Below, in pieces: positions 30,504-40,692 of a stretch of 64,000 nt of DNA. How positions within the stretch are numbered: the first letter of the stretch is position 1; each line of letters begins with the position of its first letter. The position numbers and the translations under genes are program-made. The stretch lies in NCBI GenBank assembly GCA_019155205.2, contig JAHNZQ020000308.1, forward strand, positions 527,558 to 591,557, read 5' to 3'. Source of the stretch: Gracilaria vermiculophylla. Its lineage: Eukaryota; Rhodophyta; Florideophyceae; Gracilariales; Gracilariaceae. The notes below the pieces were generated by a model. It had not been told where the DNA came from and did not search any database. It saw nothing but the letters and a program-made list of their open reading frames with translations.

Positions 30504-31196
30504 TGACCGCGCCCGGTTTCGTTTTTGCTCTCCCCCTCCCCCCGCCCGCCCGCTCGCAGACCGCTCAAGCACGCGCTGTGGAAGGAGGGCGAGCACCAGG
30601 TGTGCCTGTTCGTCAAGGACCCGCAGCGCGCGGTCAAGCAGCACCTGGCGCAGCACGGCGGCGCGGGCGTGTCGCGCGTGCTGGGCGTCCAAAAGCTGCG
30701 CAAGCGCTACGGCACGCACGAGGCGCGCCGCGAGCTCAGCGCCATGTACGACCTGTTCCTGGTGGACCGCCGCGTGGCGCCCATGATGCCCAACCTGCTG
30801 GGCACCGCCTTTCTGCACACCAAGCGCATGCCGCTCGCCGTCGACATGAGCGCCAACGTCGTGGCCGCCATCCGCCGCGCGCTGCGCAGCACCGCCTTCG
30901 CCCCGCGCCAGGGCACCTGCACCGCCGTCAAGGTGGCCACGCTGCAGTTCGAGCAGCGCCACGTCGTGGACAACGTGCTCGCCGCCATGGACGCCATCGT
31001 GCGCCGCTGCCCCCGCGGCTGGCACGACATTCAGTCCTTCAGCCTGAAAACCACCCGGTCGCCGGCCGTGCACGTGTACTTGTCGCTCCCGCGCCCGCTG
31101 CGCCCGCTCGAGCCGCCGCGCGCCGCCAAGAAGGCAAAGCCGTCGCCGCGCCGCGCTGCGCGCCCCGCCCACCGCACGCCGCCCGCCGGCGCGTGA
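30159..31196 (+). CDS. RSL1D1: Ribosomal L1-domain protein (RSL1D1/UTP30/CIC1 type)
   Basis: Two exons, 30159-30442 and 30560-31196, give 306 aa. The 117-nt intron starts GTACGT, ends CGCAG and contains a (GCC)n run. Joining yields KLRPLPIPLKHALW, matching the family's x-x-IPLPH motif. Exon 2 has QVCLFVKDPQRAVKQHL, VLGVQKLRKRYGTHEARREL, MYDLFLVDRRVAPMMPNLLG and KVATLQFEQRHVVDNVLAA, the L1 fold of the nucleolar RSL1D1/Utp30/Cic1 group. A basic tail (KKAKPSPRRAARPAHR) fits nucleolar location. These proteins bind pre-ribosomal RNA in large-subunit or processome assembly. Start MAKRRRMAHS is chosen, since the frame upstream is GC-driven. Confidence 0.85.
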
Positions 31197-31614
31197 CGCG
31201 CCCACTCGTGCCGCTGCCCAGCTGCGCGTTTTGCGCTGCCGTGCGCCATGGGCGCAGCCGCGCTCCGCCTGCGCCCCCCCCCCCCCCCCCCCCACGCGCG
31301 CATGCGCGCTTGCGTGCAGGCGCGCGCCGCGCGCGCCCCTCTCTCTCTGTCCGTCAGTAAACAGTGCAGCGAGTGAGCGGCCGGTTTGTGGGTTTTGCGT
31401 GTCAATCATCACGCGCGCGTTGCTCAGCGCCTCGGCACTCGGCCGTTGATGATTGCTTGCGTGCGTGCAAGCGCGCGCGCGCGCGCGACGCACACGCGTC
31501 TCCATCATTCAACAAGCAGTGAAAGCAGTTGAACAGTCGAGACAGCCAGCTCTCTCTTGTGCCTACGCCACAATTGGCCGCGTACCTCATGAGCCCAACA
31601 CTGCTGGAGCTGTC

Positions 31615-31827
31615 ATGAAAGTGCAAAACATGATAGCACAAAATTCAGCACTTGTGTCGGTGGTGGTAGCCACTTTCTTCTTCGTGAGCGCCATCAGCCA
31701 AGATGTGCATCAACATACTTGTTGCACTTCACACAACCAACGATTCGTGCAAAAAAGTACCCACTATCGCTCCTGTTGTTGTGCCGTTGCACATGATTTA
31801 GTGCCCAAAATGTGTTTGTGTTTGTAG
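31615..31827 (+). CDS. Doubtful small secreted cysteine-rich peptide ORF
   Basis: A 70-codon frame from ATG 31615. The N-terminus (MKVQNMIAQNSALV followed by VVATFFFVSAISQ) looks like a signal peptide. The remainder has seven cysteines (HTCCTS, RSCCCAVA, KMCLCL). No paralogue or family is seen, and a frame this short can arise by chance. Confidence 0.2.
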   Translation: MKVQNMIAQNSALVSVVVATFFFVSAISQDVHQHTCCTSHNQRFVQKSTHYRSCCCAVAHDLVPKMCLCL

Positions 31828-32430
31828 TAAAAATTCAAAACTTTGAGTATTTGTGGCCTGTAATCTTTGCCTTCTGTAACAAAACTTTTCCCAAAAATGT
31901 TTGCTCAACAAGCACTGGCCTCACGTGAGCCCGGAGCTCCGCGCGTGTACTCACACTCGCGTACGCTCCTGCAGCGCAACATTTCTGCTAGCGGTGGCAC
32001 GGGTGGTGCGTTTAGCGCCATTTGCTTACAAAACGTTTCCGTCAACAAAGATTGACGCGGCCGCGCCTCCAAAGCAATCGTTTGCGCCGTGCGCAACGCC
32101 ACGTTGCACTGCGTCCACCCTTTCGCCGCATCCCCGCGGCGCGCGCCCCCGCCCAAATTTATCGCAAAATAGCGCTCGGCGCTTGCACCGCTCAATCAAC
32201 ATCAGCGCGGAGCACCTTTCACAATGACTGACTTTTGCAGCCGAACCGACACACGCAGCCAATCACCATGCCGTGCCCACTGCTTCCGCAACGTGTACGT
32301 TTTTCATTTGCGTGCGCTCCCGCGCCGCCTCATTAACGTCAATCCACAGCCCCCGCCTTGGCTCCCAATGCAGCGCGTGTTTGCTTACCAACCACGCTCC
32401 CTGTCTTTCTCGTGCACCTCACTCCTTATC

Positions 32431-32438
32431 TATATAAA
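32431..32438 (+). promoter_or_regulatory. TATA box of BiP
   Basis: TATATAAA, 170 bp upstream of the BiP ATG, the clearest TATA box in the window. The 5' leader after it is pyrimidine-rich and contains a CACGTG. Confidence 0.7.
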
Positions 32439-32607
32439 CATCGTGCTCCGCTTCCGCCTCCACCGCGGGTTACGCTCTTCCCTTGTCCAAACCCCTTCTC
32501 TTCGTCCCCCTTCTCAACTCGTTTTTTCCGGTTTCGTTCAATAACTTCACGTGCCTCTACCCCCCCGCCCTTGACTCACCTTGCGATCACATTCCTGTTC
32601 CACGACC

Positions 32608-34599
32608 ATGTCCGTCAGTGCGTTCAAACGCCAATCGGCGTTCTTTTTGTTATTCGCAGCTCTGCTCGTCGCCTGTAGCGCAGACAAGGAAAATGTGGGC
32701 ACAGTCATCGGTATCGACCTTGGAACAACCTACTCGTGCGTCGGTGTCATGCAAAACGGTCAGGTCGAAATCATCGCCAACGACCAAGGCAACCGCATCA
32801 CTCCCTCCTACGTCGCCTTCACCTCCGAGGAGCGCCTCATCGGCGACGCCGCCAAGAACCAAGCTGCCATGAACCCCGTCAACACCGTCTTCGACGTCAA
32901 GCGTCTCATCGGGCGCAAGTACAGCGACTCCACCGTCCAGAAGGACAAGAAACTGCTGCCGTTCAAGATTGTCAACCAGGGGGAGAAGCCCATGATTTCC
33001 ATCGATGTCAAGGGCGAGAAGAAGACCTTCTCCCCGGAGCAGATTTCCGCCATGGTTCTGGGCAAGATGAAGAAGACGGCCGAGGAGTACCTCGGCAAGG
33101 AAGTCAAGAACGCCGTCGTCACCGTGCCCGCCTACTTCAACGACGCCCAGAGACAGGCCACCAAGGACGCCGGCACCATTGCCGGCCTCAACGTCATGCG
33201 CATCATCAACGAACCCACTGCGGCCGCCATCGCCTACGGGCTCAACAAGAAGGGCGAGAAGAACATCCTGGTGTTCGATCTGGGAGGCGGCACTTTTGAT
33301 GTCACTCTGCTCACCATCGACGACGGTGTGTTTGAGGTGCTTGCCACCAACGGCGACACCCACCTTGGCGGTGAAGACTTTGACCAGAGGGTCATGGACT
33401 ACATGATGAAGCTCTTCAAGCGCAAGTACGGCAAGGACCTGTCCAAGGACAAGCGCGCCTTGGCAAAGCTTCGACGTGAATGCGAGAAGGCCAAGCGCGC
33501 TCTCTCCTCGCAGACTCAGGTGCGCATCGAAATCGAGTCGCTGTTTGATGGCCAGGACTTTTCTGAGACGCTCACGCGCGCCAGATTTGAGGAACTCAAC
33601 TCCGATCTGTTCAGACGTACCCTGAAGCCGGTGGAGAAGGTTCTCAAGGACGCCGACATGTCAAAGGGTCAGGTTCACGAGGTTGTGCTAGTCGGCGGTT
33701 CCACCCGTATCCCGAAGGTGCAACAGCTTGTGAGCGATTTCTTCAACGGAAAGGCGCCCAGCAAGGGCATCAACCCTGATGAGGCTGTTGCCTACGGCGC
33801 TGCTGTTCAGGCGGGAATCCTTTCCGGTGACGGAGGTGAGACTACTGACAACATCGTGTTGGTAGATGTTGCCCCGCTCTCTCTCGGAATTGAGACTGTG
33901 GGTGGCGTGATGAGCAAGATCATTCCACGCAACTCCAAGGTGCCAGCCAGCAAGAGCCAGACTTTCACCACCTACCAAGACAATCAGGAAGTGGTCAGCA
34001 TCCAAGTGTACGAGGGTGAACGTACAATGACAAAGGATTGCCACATGCTGGGCAAATTCGACCTGAGCGGAATTCGCAAAGCGCGCAGAGGGGACCCACA
34101 GATTCTTGTCACGTTTGACGTCGATGCCAACGGCATCCTCAGTGTGTCCGCGGAGGAGAAGGGGGCGTCCAATAAGGAAAGCATCACCATCACCAACGAC
34201 AAGGGTAGACTTTCAGAGGAGGAGATTGAACGTATGGTTCGGGAAGCCGAGGAAATGAAGGACGAGGACGAGAAACTGAAGAAAAAGGTGGAGTCGAAGA
34301 ACAACCTCGAAAACTTCATCTTCACGCTCAAAGCCACCCTCGAAGAGAAGGACAAACTGGAAGGCAAGGTTGATGAGGAGGACATCGAAGCGCTCGAGTC
34401 CGCTGTCAAGGAAGCGCAAGAATGGATGGACAGTGAGGCGGAGGACGCCGACGCTGAGGACATTGAGTCACGGTTGAACGACCTGAAGGAGGTTGCCGAG
34501 CCAATCATGAAGAAGATTGGCGGCGGACCAGGAGGCGCGGGTGGCGCCCCCGAGGCCGAGGACGAGGATGATGACGATGACGCCCACGAGGAGTTGTAG
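32608..34599 (+). CDS. BIP: BiP, ER-lumenal HSP70 chaperone
   Basis: A 663-aa HSP70 with a signal peptide (residues 1 to about 24, [13 protein letters not shown]) and C-terminal HEEL, an ER-retention variant of HDEL. HSP70 signatures are [10 protein letters not shown] (35-44), [14 protein letters not shown] and [18 protein letters not shown]. The linker and substrate domain include [20 protein letters not shown]. The tail is acidic. BiP binds nascent and misfolded chains in the ER and is a main target of the unfolded-protein response. ATG 32608 is used, since the frame before it begins only with TTG. Single exon, with a TATA box at 32431. Its promoter lacks a perfect copy of the CCAAT-N10-CACGTG element found elsewhere in the window. 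Confidence 0.97.
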   Translation: MSVSAFKRQSAFFLLFAALLVACSADKENVGTVIGIDLGTTYSCVGVMQNGQVEIIANDQGNRITPSYVAFTSEERLIGDAAKNQAAMNPVNTVFDVKRLIGRKYSDSTVQKDKKLLPFKIVNQGEKPMISIDVKGEKKTFSPEQISAMVLGKMKKTAEEYLGKEVKNAVVTVPAYFNDAQRQATKDAGTIAGLNVMRIINEPTAAAIAYGLNKKGEKNILVFDLGGGTFDVTLLTIDDGVFEVLATNGDTHLGGEDFDQRVMDYMMKLFKRKYGKDLSKDKRALAKLRRECEKAKRALSSQTQVRIEIESLFDGQDFSETLTRARFEELNSDLFRRTLKPVEKVLKDADMSKGQVHEVVLVGGSTRIPKVQQLVSDFFNGKAPSKGINPDEAVAYGAAVQAGILSGDGGETTDNIVLVDVAPLSLGIETVGGVMSKIIPRNSKVPASKSQTFTTYQDNQEVVSIQVYEGERTMTKDCHMLGKFDLSGIRKARRGDPQILVTFDVDANGILSVSAEEKGASNKESITITNDKGRLSEEEIERMVREAEEMKDEDEKLKKKVESKNNLENFIFTLKATLEEKDKLEGKVDEEDIEALESAVKEAQEWMDSEAEDADAEDIESRLNDLKEVAEPIMKKIGGGPGGAGGAPEAEDEDDDDDAHEEL

Positions 34600-35042
34600 A
34601 ATTTGGTAGCCTGTTAACTTGCTTGCAATTTTCCTAACGCCGTGCCGCCGCTGCACATGTAAAAATTTTCTCGCATTTCGCGTTCACGTCAATCGCTGGC
34701 ACTTGTTGCGATGGCCGTCGTGGCCGTCGCTGACCTTTTGCTTGCTCGGCGGGCGCGGGAAGTGGTCCCCGGGCGATGTTGGCCGATTTGGCCCAATCAT
34801 GCGCGGCGGTACCTCTTCGCGCATCTCGGGCATGTCGTCATCAGGAGTGTGCAGCGCGTACAAGGTTTCGGCCCTGACACGTTGAGGACGTGTTGCAGTT
34901 TGGAGGATAGTATGAACAACTTGTCGATAACATATGTTATACTGAAAAAGTACGCATGCGTCCTCGTTGGTAAGCTGCTCGAACAAACGATTGGCAATCA
35001 AAAACGTTGTGGCCGACAATCACTTCGATAAAAGGAATACGC

Positions 35043-35475
35043 CACACTTGACGATACTGGTGTGCAGCTGCCTACGCGACTTTGATTGCGTCAGCGGCGT
35101 ACGAGTGTGGAGGCGACAAAGGGTTTTTGTGTCAGTTGGCAAAATATGCGACACTTGGCGATACTCAATAGCAACGGCACGTGCAACTTTTGAATGCGTT
35201 TTGAACGCGAGTTTCAAGCCGTCCAAGGATCCTGTGCGAGTTCACAAAATACCCCACACTTGCCGATACCGGAGAGCAACTGCGTATCCAATTTGGACTG
35301 CGTCACCCGCGCGAGGGTGTCAAGACGATAGAGGATTTTGTGCCAGCGATATACTGGGGGGCAACCGGATATGCAACTCTGACTGCGTCACCCGCGCGAG
35401 GGTGTCAATACGATAAAACGATTACTGTGCCAGTTCACATTACTGGAGAGCAACTGCATATCCGATTTCCGTGAG
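35043..35475. repeat. Degenerate tandem repeat, 85-105 bp units
   Basis: Four to five diverged units. Each starts near CACACTTGxCGATAC and runs through GAGCAACTGCxTATCC to a TTTTGTGYCAG-like end. The two best-preserved units share an identical 28-bp block at 35296-35323 and 35381-35408. Confidence 0.65.
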
Positions 35476-35974
35476 AACGGGTCTTCTGCGCAACTGTTTT
35501 GTTGGGGTACATGAGGTACACAATTCGGACCTCAGTGCTCGCTCGCAAACACCAAAAGCTCCCTTTCCAACACACATTTTCCCTACCAACGATGACAGCA
35601 GATGTCGAAAAGTGCCACACAGCAAAGTGAGTTCTCTCCAACGAGGTGCATTGCTGTATGCCTGCCCAGTCCTGCCAGCGAGCAGTCGCGCATGTGCGCC
35701 AATCCCGTTCGCTGTCGTACAACGCCATGGACATGCGTCGTCGAGTGACACAATCCAACACTCTTCCGAAACGTATCTAGTCAGAACGACATATTGGCAA
35801 GCGGTGCACATTTTTTTTACTGCCGGAGAATGACGCTCTTCCGCGAACTGCAGAGCAACTTTTCTGTCATGTGGACGACACCCATCTTCAGCTCGCCCAT
35901 GTTCCCGTGCAGTGCATCACTAGTAGGGGGGATGAATCACAGAATGGGCGCAATAAATCCCGTTCCATTTCATC

Positions 35975-36075
35975 AAGTCGCCAGCGCCGGGAGTGATGAC
36001 CCGGTGCGACTGGCCGAATGGAAGCAGAAACAAGATTCAACAGGGAAACACAGGGTTCAAACCCCGCCGCCACGC
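35975..36075 (+). repeat. Segment related to the dispersed element, with A/B-box-like motifs
   Basis: It contains TGGCCGAATGG (36011) and GGTTCAAACCCC (36054), resembling the A and B boxes of RNA polymerase III genes 43 nt apart. ACTGGC-GAATGGAA plus a B-box-like motif occur at nearly the same spacing in the two 428-bp elements, minus strand. No tRNA cloverleaf can be folded. Confidence 0.4.
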
Positions 36076-36379
36076 AACGCAGTAGCACTTAGCAGTAGAG
36101 CTGTTTTGTTCGAATATTAGTCGAGCTGCGCGCCGTTCATTTTGAAGCGCCGTGATAGAGACAAGTCTGGAATTCGAAACAGAATAATTCGAAAAAGACT
36201 ACCATCTGAAGACTTGACTGTAAAGGCACGTGATCGCCGAGGAAGGCGATCAGAGCAGAAGAGCTACTTCTCTCTTTGTGCCTGTTGTTTTGCCCGCTCT
36301 ATTTACCATAAGCAACTGCATTCCAAGACCGCCCACATGACGATGCAACTGGAACCAGAACAATATCACAACGGACACC

Positions 36380-36830
36380 GCGCGATAGGGGTGCGTACAT
36401 CCCAGGCCGCGGCCTGGGCGCGCTTCCGGGGGGTGCGGCCTCATTCCTAATCGGGTGCCCATATCGTGAAAAGGCCCTTTCTGTGGTAGCTCCAACGGAG
36501 GTTGGTCACCTCGCTGCGGGGCTACCCGGGACGGGCAGATGCGATGGTCCTGGGCTTCGGTCTGGAAGGGGTCACTCGGGAGATGACAGCCACAATACCC
36601 GGAGCGGAGGAGAACGGCCTGGGCCCCGCTGGCGGAAAGCGCATCTGGTCTGGTCTTCTCCGGTCCCGTTGAGTACCAGGCGACGCCTCAGTGGGCATAA
36701 TCCGTTGGGGAGCGCTGTCCATCAGGAGGGGGTCAGGGTTACCCTCACTGGTCATGGGCTCGAGCGATGACCGCCTCGGGCCCGAGGGGCCCCGGGGGGT
36801 GGTCGACTCCCGGTTAGCCTATTGCTACTC
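36380..36830. other. Compositionally distinct GC-rich block
   Basis: A 450-bp block clearly richer in GC than both flanks. It starts near a CCGCGG palindrome and ends at CCGGTTAGCC. No protein family is seen in any frame. It may be another dispersed element, but no second copy lies in the window. Confidence 0.35.
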
Positions 36831-37419
36831 GCAATTATTACCCAACGTGGAATTCAGACATTCGTTTTGCCTCTCATGTCTTTTGCACAAACACCTTGGC
36901 GACTGCCGACGACGACTGTGCTTTTCCACGACATGGTTTGAACACATTGAGCACTTAGTTGTGTGCTTGTTCAAAGTTTTTGCAGGGCAAAGCTTCTAAA
37001 CATACATATCTGCACACCAGCGCATGGTCATGTGGTACATCTTCAACAGTACACCTTGCGACTCGAACCCCGCAAGACGTGCTACTCGCGGATAGTTTCG
37101 ATCATTGTGCAAAAGACAACAAACTGGTTACACGGCTTGATCGATGCTTAGCTTGCAATACACGACCGCTTTTTGTCTCCAATATATCTAATCCCGGGGT
37201 GCGAGAAAAAGGGGTTTTCAACACTGAATGTTTTATGGTGCTGTTCATGACAAACGACCAGTTCCTTGGTCGAACACAACGAGTAAGGATTTCCGATCTT
37301 GTCCTAATACTTAAGTTCAAATTCTACCGATAACTCTCATTTACTGCTTTTTGTAGTAAAAAAACCGGTTAGGGTCTACACCCAGAAATCTGCCCTGCGT
37401 ACAAGAGAGAGAGATACCG

Positions 37420-38975
37420 CTAGTAGTTCTTTCCGCAACGCTCAAAGTTTTTCGGCACCGTACCCTGAAAAAGTTTCATAGGGTAGGCAAAGGCAGCTTT
37501 GCCCATGCCCGCGCCCAAAAGATGTCCGACTGGCACAGAAGGACCAAAATATACGCCCGAGTCAAGACTAGACGGACTGCAACTGAGTGCAGCTTCTTCC
37601 AACGTAGCAAACGAAATCTTGACAGTCTTTTCGACCGGACTATTTGGAACACGGCCTGGGAAAATGTCCGTGCCAAACGGCGGGACGGTGGCGTTGCCCT
37701 TGAGCACAAGAGTCTCGAGAAAGACCAGCAAGCTCTCCAGCGACGCGGTGCAAAGTACTGCCTATCCAGAAGGGTACCCCGAATCCGGTTGGATGGGCAT
37801 GACTGGCTCACATTCGTGGGCTTCCATGAATCCAACCCCCTCCGAAATTCCCCTCCATGTGCGCAGTGTTCTGTCCTTGAACAGCTCTCTCACGAGGGAG
37901 ACCGGGCAAACACAATCATGGCGTCTTTTTGCCTTCCATACAACCAACACGGCGTCATGCTGAGCGAGCATTTCGGTAAGGAACGAAGGAGTCAAAATGT
38001 TGAGGTCAAATCGCGATATTTAGTCGTAGTAATTCACAAACAAGCCAAGGGATAAGAATTTGTTTTCCTACATCTAAGACATGAGCACTTTTTTTTCTGT
38101 GACATTAGCACGACGTGTGAGCAAATCCGAGAAAAGAGACAGCGGGCCATCTCGGCATCGTTCCGTCCGAGACTGGGACGACGATTGGGCGCGCTCTAAA
38201 GGGCAGTCGCACGACGTTGCTAAAACTGTGCACGGGAGAGAACATGCGGCTTGGCATGCGTGGCGATCTGAGGGACGACATGTTGCAGGCTGCCAAACAG
38301 ACGACGGTGGTCCAAAGCGACAGTGAGCGGCTGCCAGCGAAGGGGGAAGGCGAGCTGTTTCGGGGCAAGGCGGGGCGGATTGACGGGAGGATGAGAAGTA
38401 TAATGCTGAAACTGCTGCCCGTAGTCTCGCTCCGAAAGTTGGCCTTGCGAATTGCAGCCACCGTTCGCGAAGAAGTGGATCAAACGATTGGCGGCCACGT
38501 TGGCCCATGTGACCGGGGTGGAAACATTGGTGGAGCGATCACATGGATGTAATGCAGTGCTGATAAGGAAGTTGTGCGACGGTTTGACATCGATGGGAAA
38601 CTCGAATCCCATGAGTCGCTGAACCATGCGGGCCTGAACCAGAGCGTTGTGAGTATGGTCAGTGCAAAAGCGGTTCGGAACGTATTGGTTGTCTGCGAAG
38701 AATGAGAGCGCGACTGGAGGGCAAGCAGAAAAGATTTGGTACTGAACGATGGCGCTGATGGGGTCGATGCAAATGGCTAGGGGCGTCTGGACGTTGAAGA
38801 TTGAAGGCGGGAAGAATGCGGCCAAAAGTTCGTTTGAAGGATCGTCCATGACGGTGAGCAGATCGGCCAAAGATGGCATTTGGGGCGGTTAGAGCTGGCG
38901 GGCGCGAATGCGAGGCAGAATGGTGAGCAGGGCGACGGCGACTGCGGTGAGGACAAGTTTGCAGCGGGCTTCCAT
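37420..38975 (-). pseudogene. Broken vanadium-haloperoxidase/PAP2-like gene
   Basis: The minus strand encodes recognisable pieces of a vanadium-dependent haloperoxidase-like protein, but the frame is broken. A signal peptide (MEARCKLVLTAVAVALLTIL, from 38975) is followed by an in-frame TAA (38889-38891). Then come about 219 codons (MPSLADLLTVMDD to LSRAQF, including WANVAANRLIHFFANGG, ERDYGQQFQHYTSH and FPLRWQPLT) to a TAG at 38220-38222. A shift and an unreadable 250 bp follow. Then come DAVLVVWKAKRRHD, PVSLVRELF and SGYPSG, and a TAG (37762-37764) exactly where the family has the active-site His after PSG. The last piece, SFATLEEAALSC to NFERCGKNY, matches the C-terminal part. TAG and TAA are real stops elsewhere here, so this is a pseudogene. 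Confidence 0.72.
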
Positions 38976-40264
38976 TGGGAGGATTTGGGACGGCGGGTTG
39001 GAGAGAAGATCGAAGAAGTGTGAGAGAGGGTGGTGAGGTAAGACATGGGGTGAAGGGAACGATTAAGTAGTAGTGGGAAGACCGAGTGCATGCGTGGATG
39101 CGGGTCGGCAAGCCTCGCAGGCATGCCGAAGGCAGCGGGGAGGGAAGGCATGGCGATACGCGAATGATGAAAACAGGGCGCCACGCGCGCCGAGGCGGCG
39201 CTGAGAGGCTCGACGGCGAAGAGCGCGGCGATGCGAGGCGCGGCGAGGCGGGCGGGAGGTGGGAATGGCAGCTATGACGTGGAGGCGCGCCACCGCGCGG
39301 CGCTGTCATTGGCTGGCGCATCACGCGGCGCTGTCATTGGCTGGCGCGACGCACTGCGGCGTGCCATGACGGCGGCGCGTGTGCGCTTGCGCCTCGACGT
39401 GTCGGCCACTGCGGCGCCGCCTGCACCGCCGTGCCATGCGTCCGCGTCGCGGCGCGGCGCCGGCCGCGACGCACCACCGCTCGGTCGCGCGCCCGCGCGA
39501 TACAGTTTGCAGTGACCTCGGCGAGGCGCCGACGCTGCCGCTGCCGCTGCCGCTGCTCCGAGCGTGTACCGCATGAGCGCCAATTGGCGTGAGGTTCATA
39601 ATCGCACAATCGAGCATGGCGCATACATAATCGGCATGGCTGTTCAGGTTCAGCTGAGGAAAACCAAAGATGAGAAGGTGATACTCACATTGATATGTAC
39701 CACATTGTGACACATGCATGATCCCAAGTTATTTTTCATCTAGAAAAACGGCACAACTCAAACCACCTGAAAGCAGACCCCATCTGCTTTAAATGTCTTG
39801 CTGCCGAGTAAATGTAGAGACACAGCGGGAATGAAACAATGTACAAAGATAACTGTAGATTATATACCAACACTGGACGACAACGTTTAAGTTATTCCGA
39901 ATTACAAACGTAGCATTGAAAACCGAGTGAGGGTGAAGAGCACACCAGTGGCAGAAGCACACGCGGCACCCAAGAACTCTTTTCCCAATACTGCGCGCTC
40001 ATCGTTCCGAATCTTTGCAAAACAGCCAAACAGAACATCATCTCTCAATCAAGAATCATGCGACCAAACGCTTGTACGGAAAGCAAGAATTGAAAAGAAC
40101 AAAGGGATTGCAATGGAACGCCGACAGTAAAGCAGTAGAACGGCATTGAAACATAATACGCAGATAGATGCAGGTTCAATTTCAGAGTTGAACCACGAGA
40201 CTTCTGGCATCAAGTCGGCAAACTGACAATGAAAACCAGGAGTAAAACAGAAATGTACGGGTGT
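38976..40264. other. Spacer with 28-bp duplication and CCAAT boxes
   Basis: 39.1-39.6 kb is GC-rich and CpG-rich. It contains a 28-bp near-perfect tandem duplication (about 39295-39351) with an inverted CCAAT box (ATTGG at 39308 and 39336) in each unit. The remainder is AT-rich and empty. It may be the former promoter of the broken haloperoxidase-like gene. Confidence 0.45.
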
Positions 40265-40692
40265 CAAAAGGATATCCAGAGCCCTGGGACCCTTTCACGG
40301 CTCTGGATATCCTTTCGGACCCGGCGGTCCCATCCCGCTGTCCCAGGACAGGGGGCACGACTCCCCTCCCCTACCCTTTACCATCTTTCCATTCGGGTCC
40401 GGGGGGATTCAAGCCCCGGATACCCTGGACGGGGACCCACTCCGCCCATTTGTGCTGTTTTTCCATCTTCTTCTTCTTCTTCATCTTCCGAGCTACCGGG
40501 GGTCCCATCCCCCCGTGTAGCCCCTTCCGGGGGAATTGCCCAGGTATCGAACTCGGTCTTCCATCCACGGTGGCGGTGCTCGTTCCATTCCGCCAGTGAC
40601 CCGGGCCCGGGTCGAGGACGGCGCTGATTCGCATGGTACTTAATGCTGACACGGGACCATTTCGTGTCAAATGGAAACGGCAGGTGCAGGAA
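40265..40692 (-). mobile_element. Dispersed 428-bp element, copy 1 (SINE-like)
   Basis: Identical in length to copy 2 at 43794-44221, differing at only about four positions. One end carries a perfect 17-bp hairpin (arms 40267-40283 and 40299-40315). On the minus strand there are A-box-like TGGCGGAATGG (40585-40595) and B-box-like GAGTTCGATACC (40543-40554), 41 nt apart, and a GAAGAAGAA run. No transposase or reverse transcriptase is encoded. The shared 101-codon minus-strand frame lacks known motifs. A tRNA-related non-autonomous retroelement is likely, though the A box is about 97 nt from that end, more than in a classic SINE head. Confidence 0.65.

Larger units (their letters stand above)
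31197..32607. other. Spacer between RSL1D1-like gene and BiP
   Basis: A 1.4-kb spacer where GC falls from the island level to about average. It holds a C-run of about 20 bases at 31273-31293, CpG-rich alternating DNA near 31475, a doubtful small secreted-peptide ORF (31615-31827) and the BiP promoter. Confidence 0.5.
34600..37419. other. Gene-poor spacer downstream of BiP
   Basis: This holds a degenerate tandem repeat (35043-35475), a segment resembling part of the dispersed element (35975-36075) and a GC-rich block (36380-36830) between AT-richer flanks. ORFs up to about 150 codons show no recognisable domain. Confidence 0.55.

Noticed and set aside
29439..31508. Long minus-strand frame over the RSL1D1-like gene
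   Set aside because: The plus strand has the conserved L1-domain protein with a proper intron. This frame is its shadow.
32259..32277. ERSE in the BiP promoter
   Set aside because: CCAAT is present but followed at N9 by GTGCC rather than CCACG, so it is not a real match despite BiP being the expected target.
34684..35019. 111-codon minus-strand frame downstream of BiP
   Set aside because: Overlaps a similar-length frame on the other strand; neither has recognisable features.
35043..35475. CRISPR-like array
   Set aside because: Units are diverged along their whole length with no constant repeat and unique spacers, and the DNA is eukaryotic nuclear.
36003..36075. tRNA gene (A- and B-box-like motifs)
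   Set aside because: The acceptor and T stems do not pair and no anticodon arm can be drawn; better explained as a remnant related to the dispersed element.
37420..38975. Reassigned stop codons in the haloperoxidase-like gene
   Set aside because: TAG, TAA and TGA end other intact genes here (for example BiP ends with TAG after HEEL), so the standard code applies.
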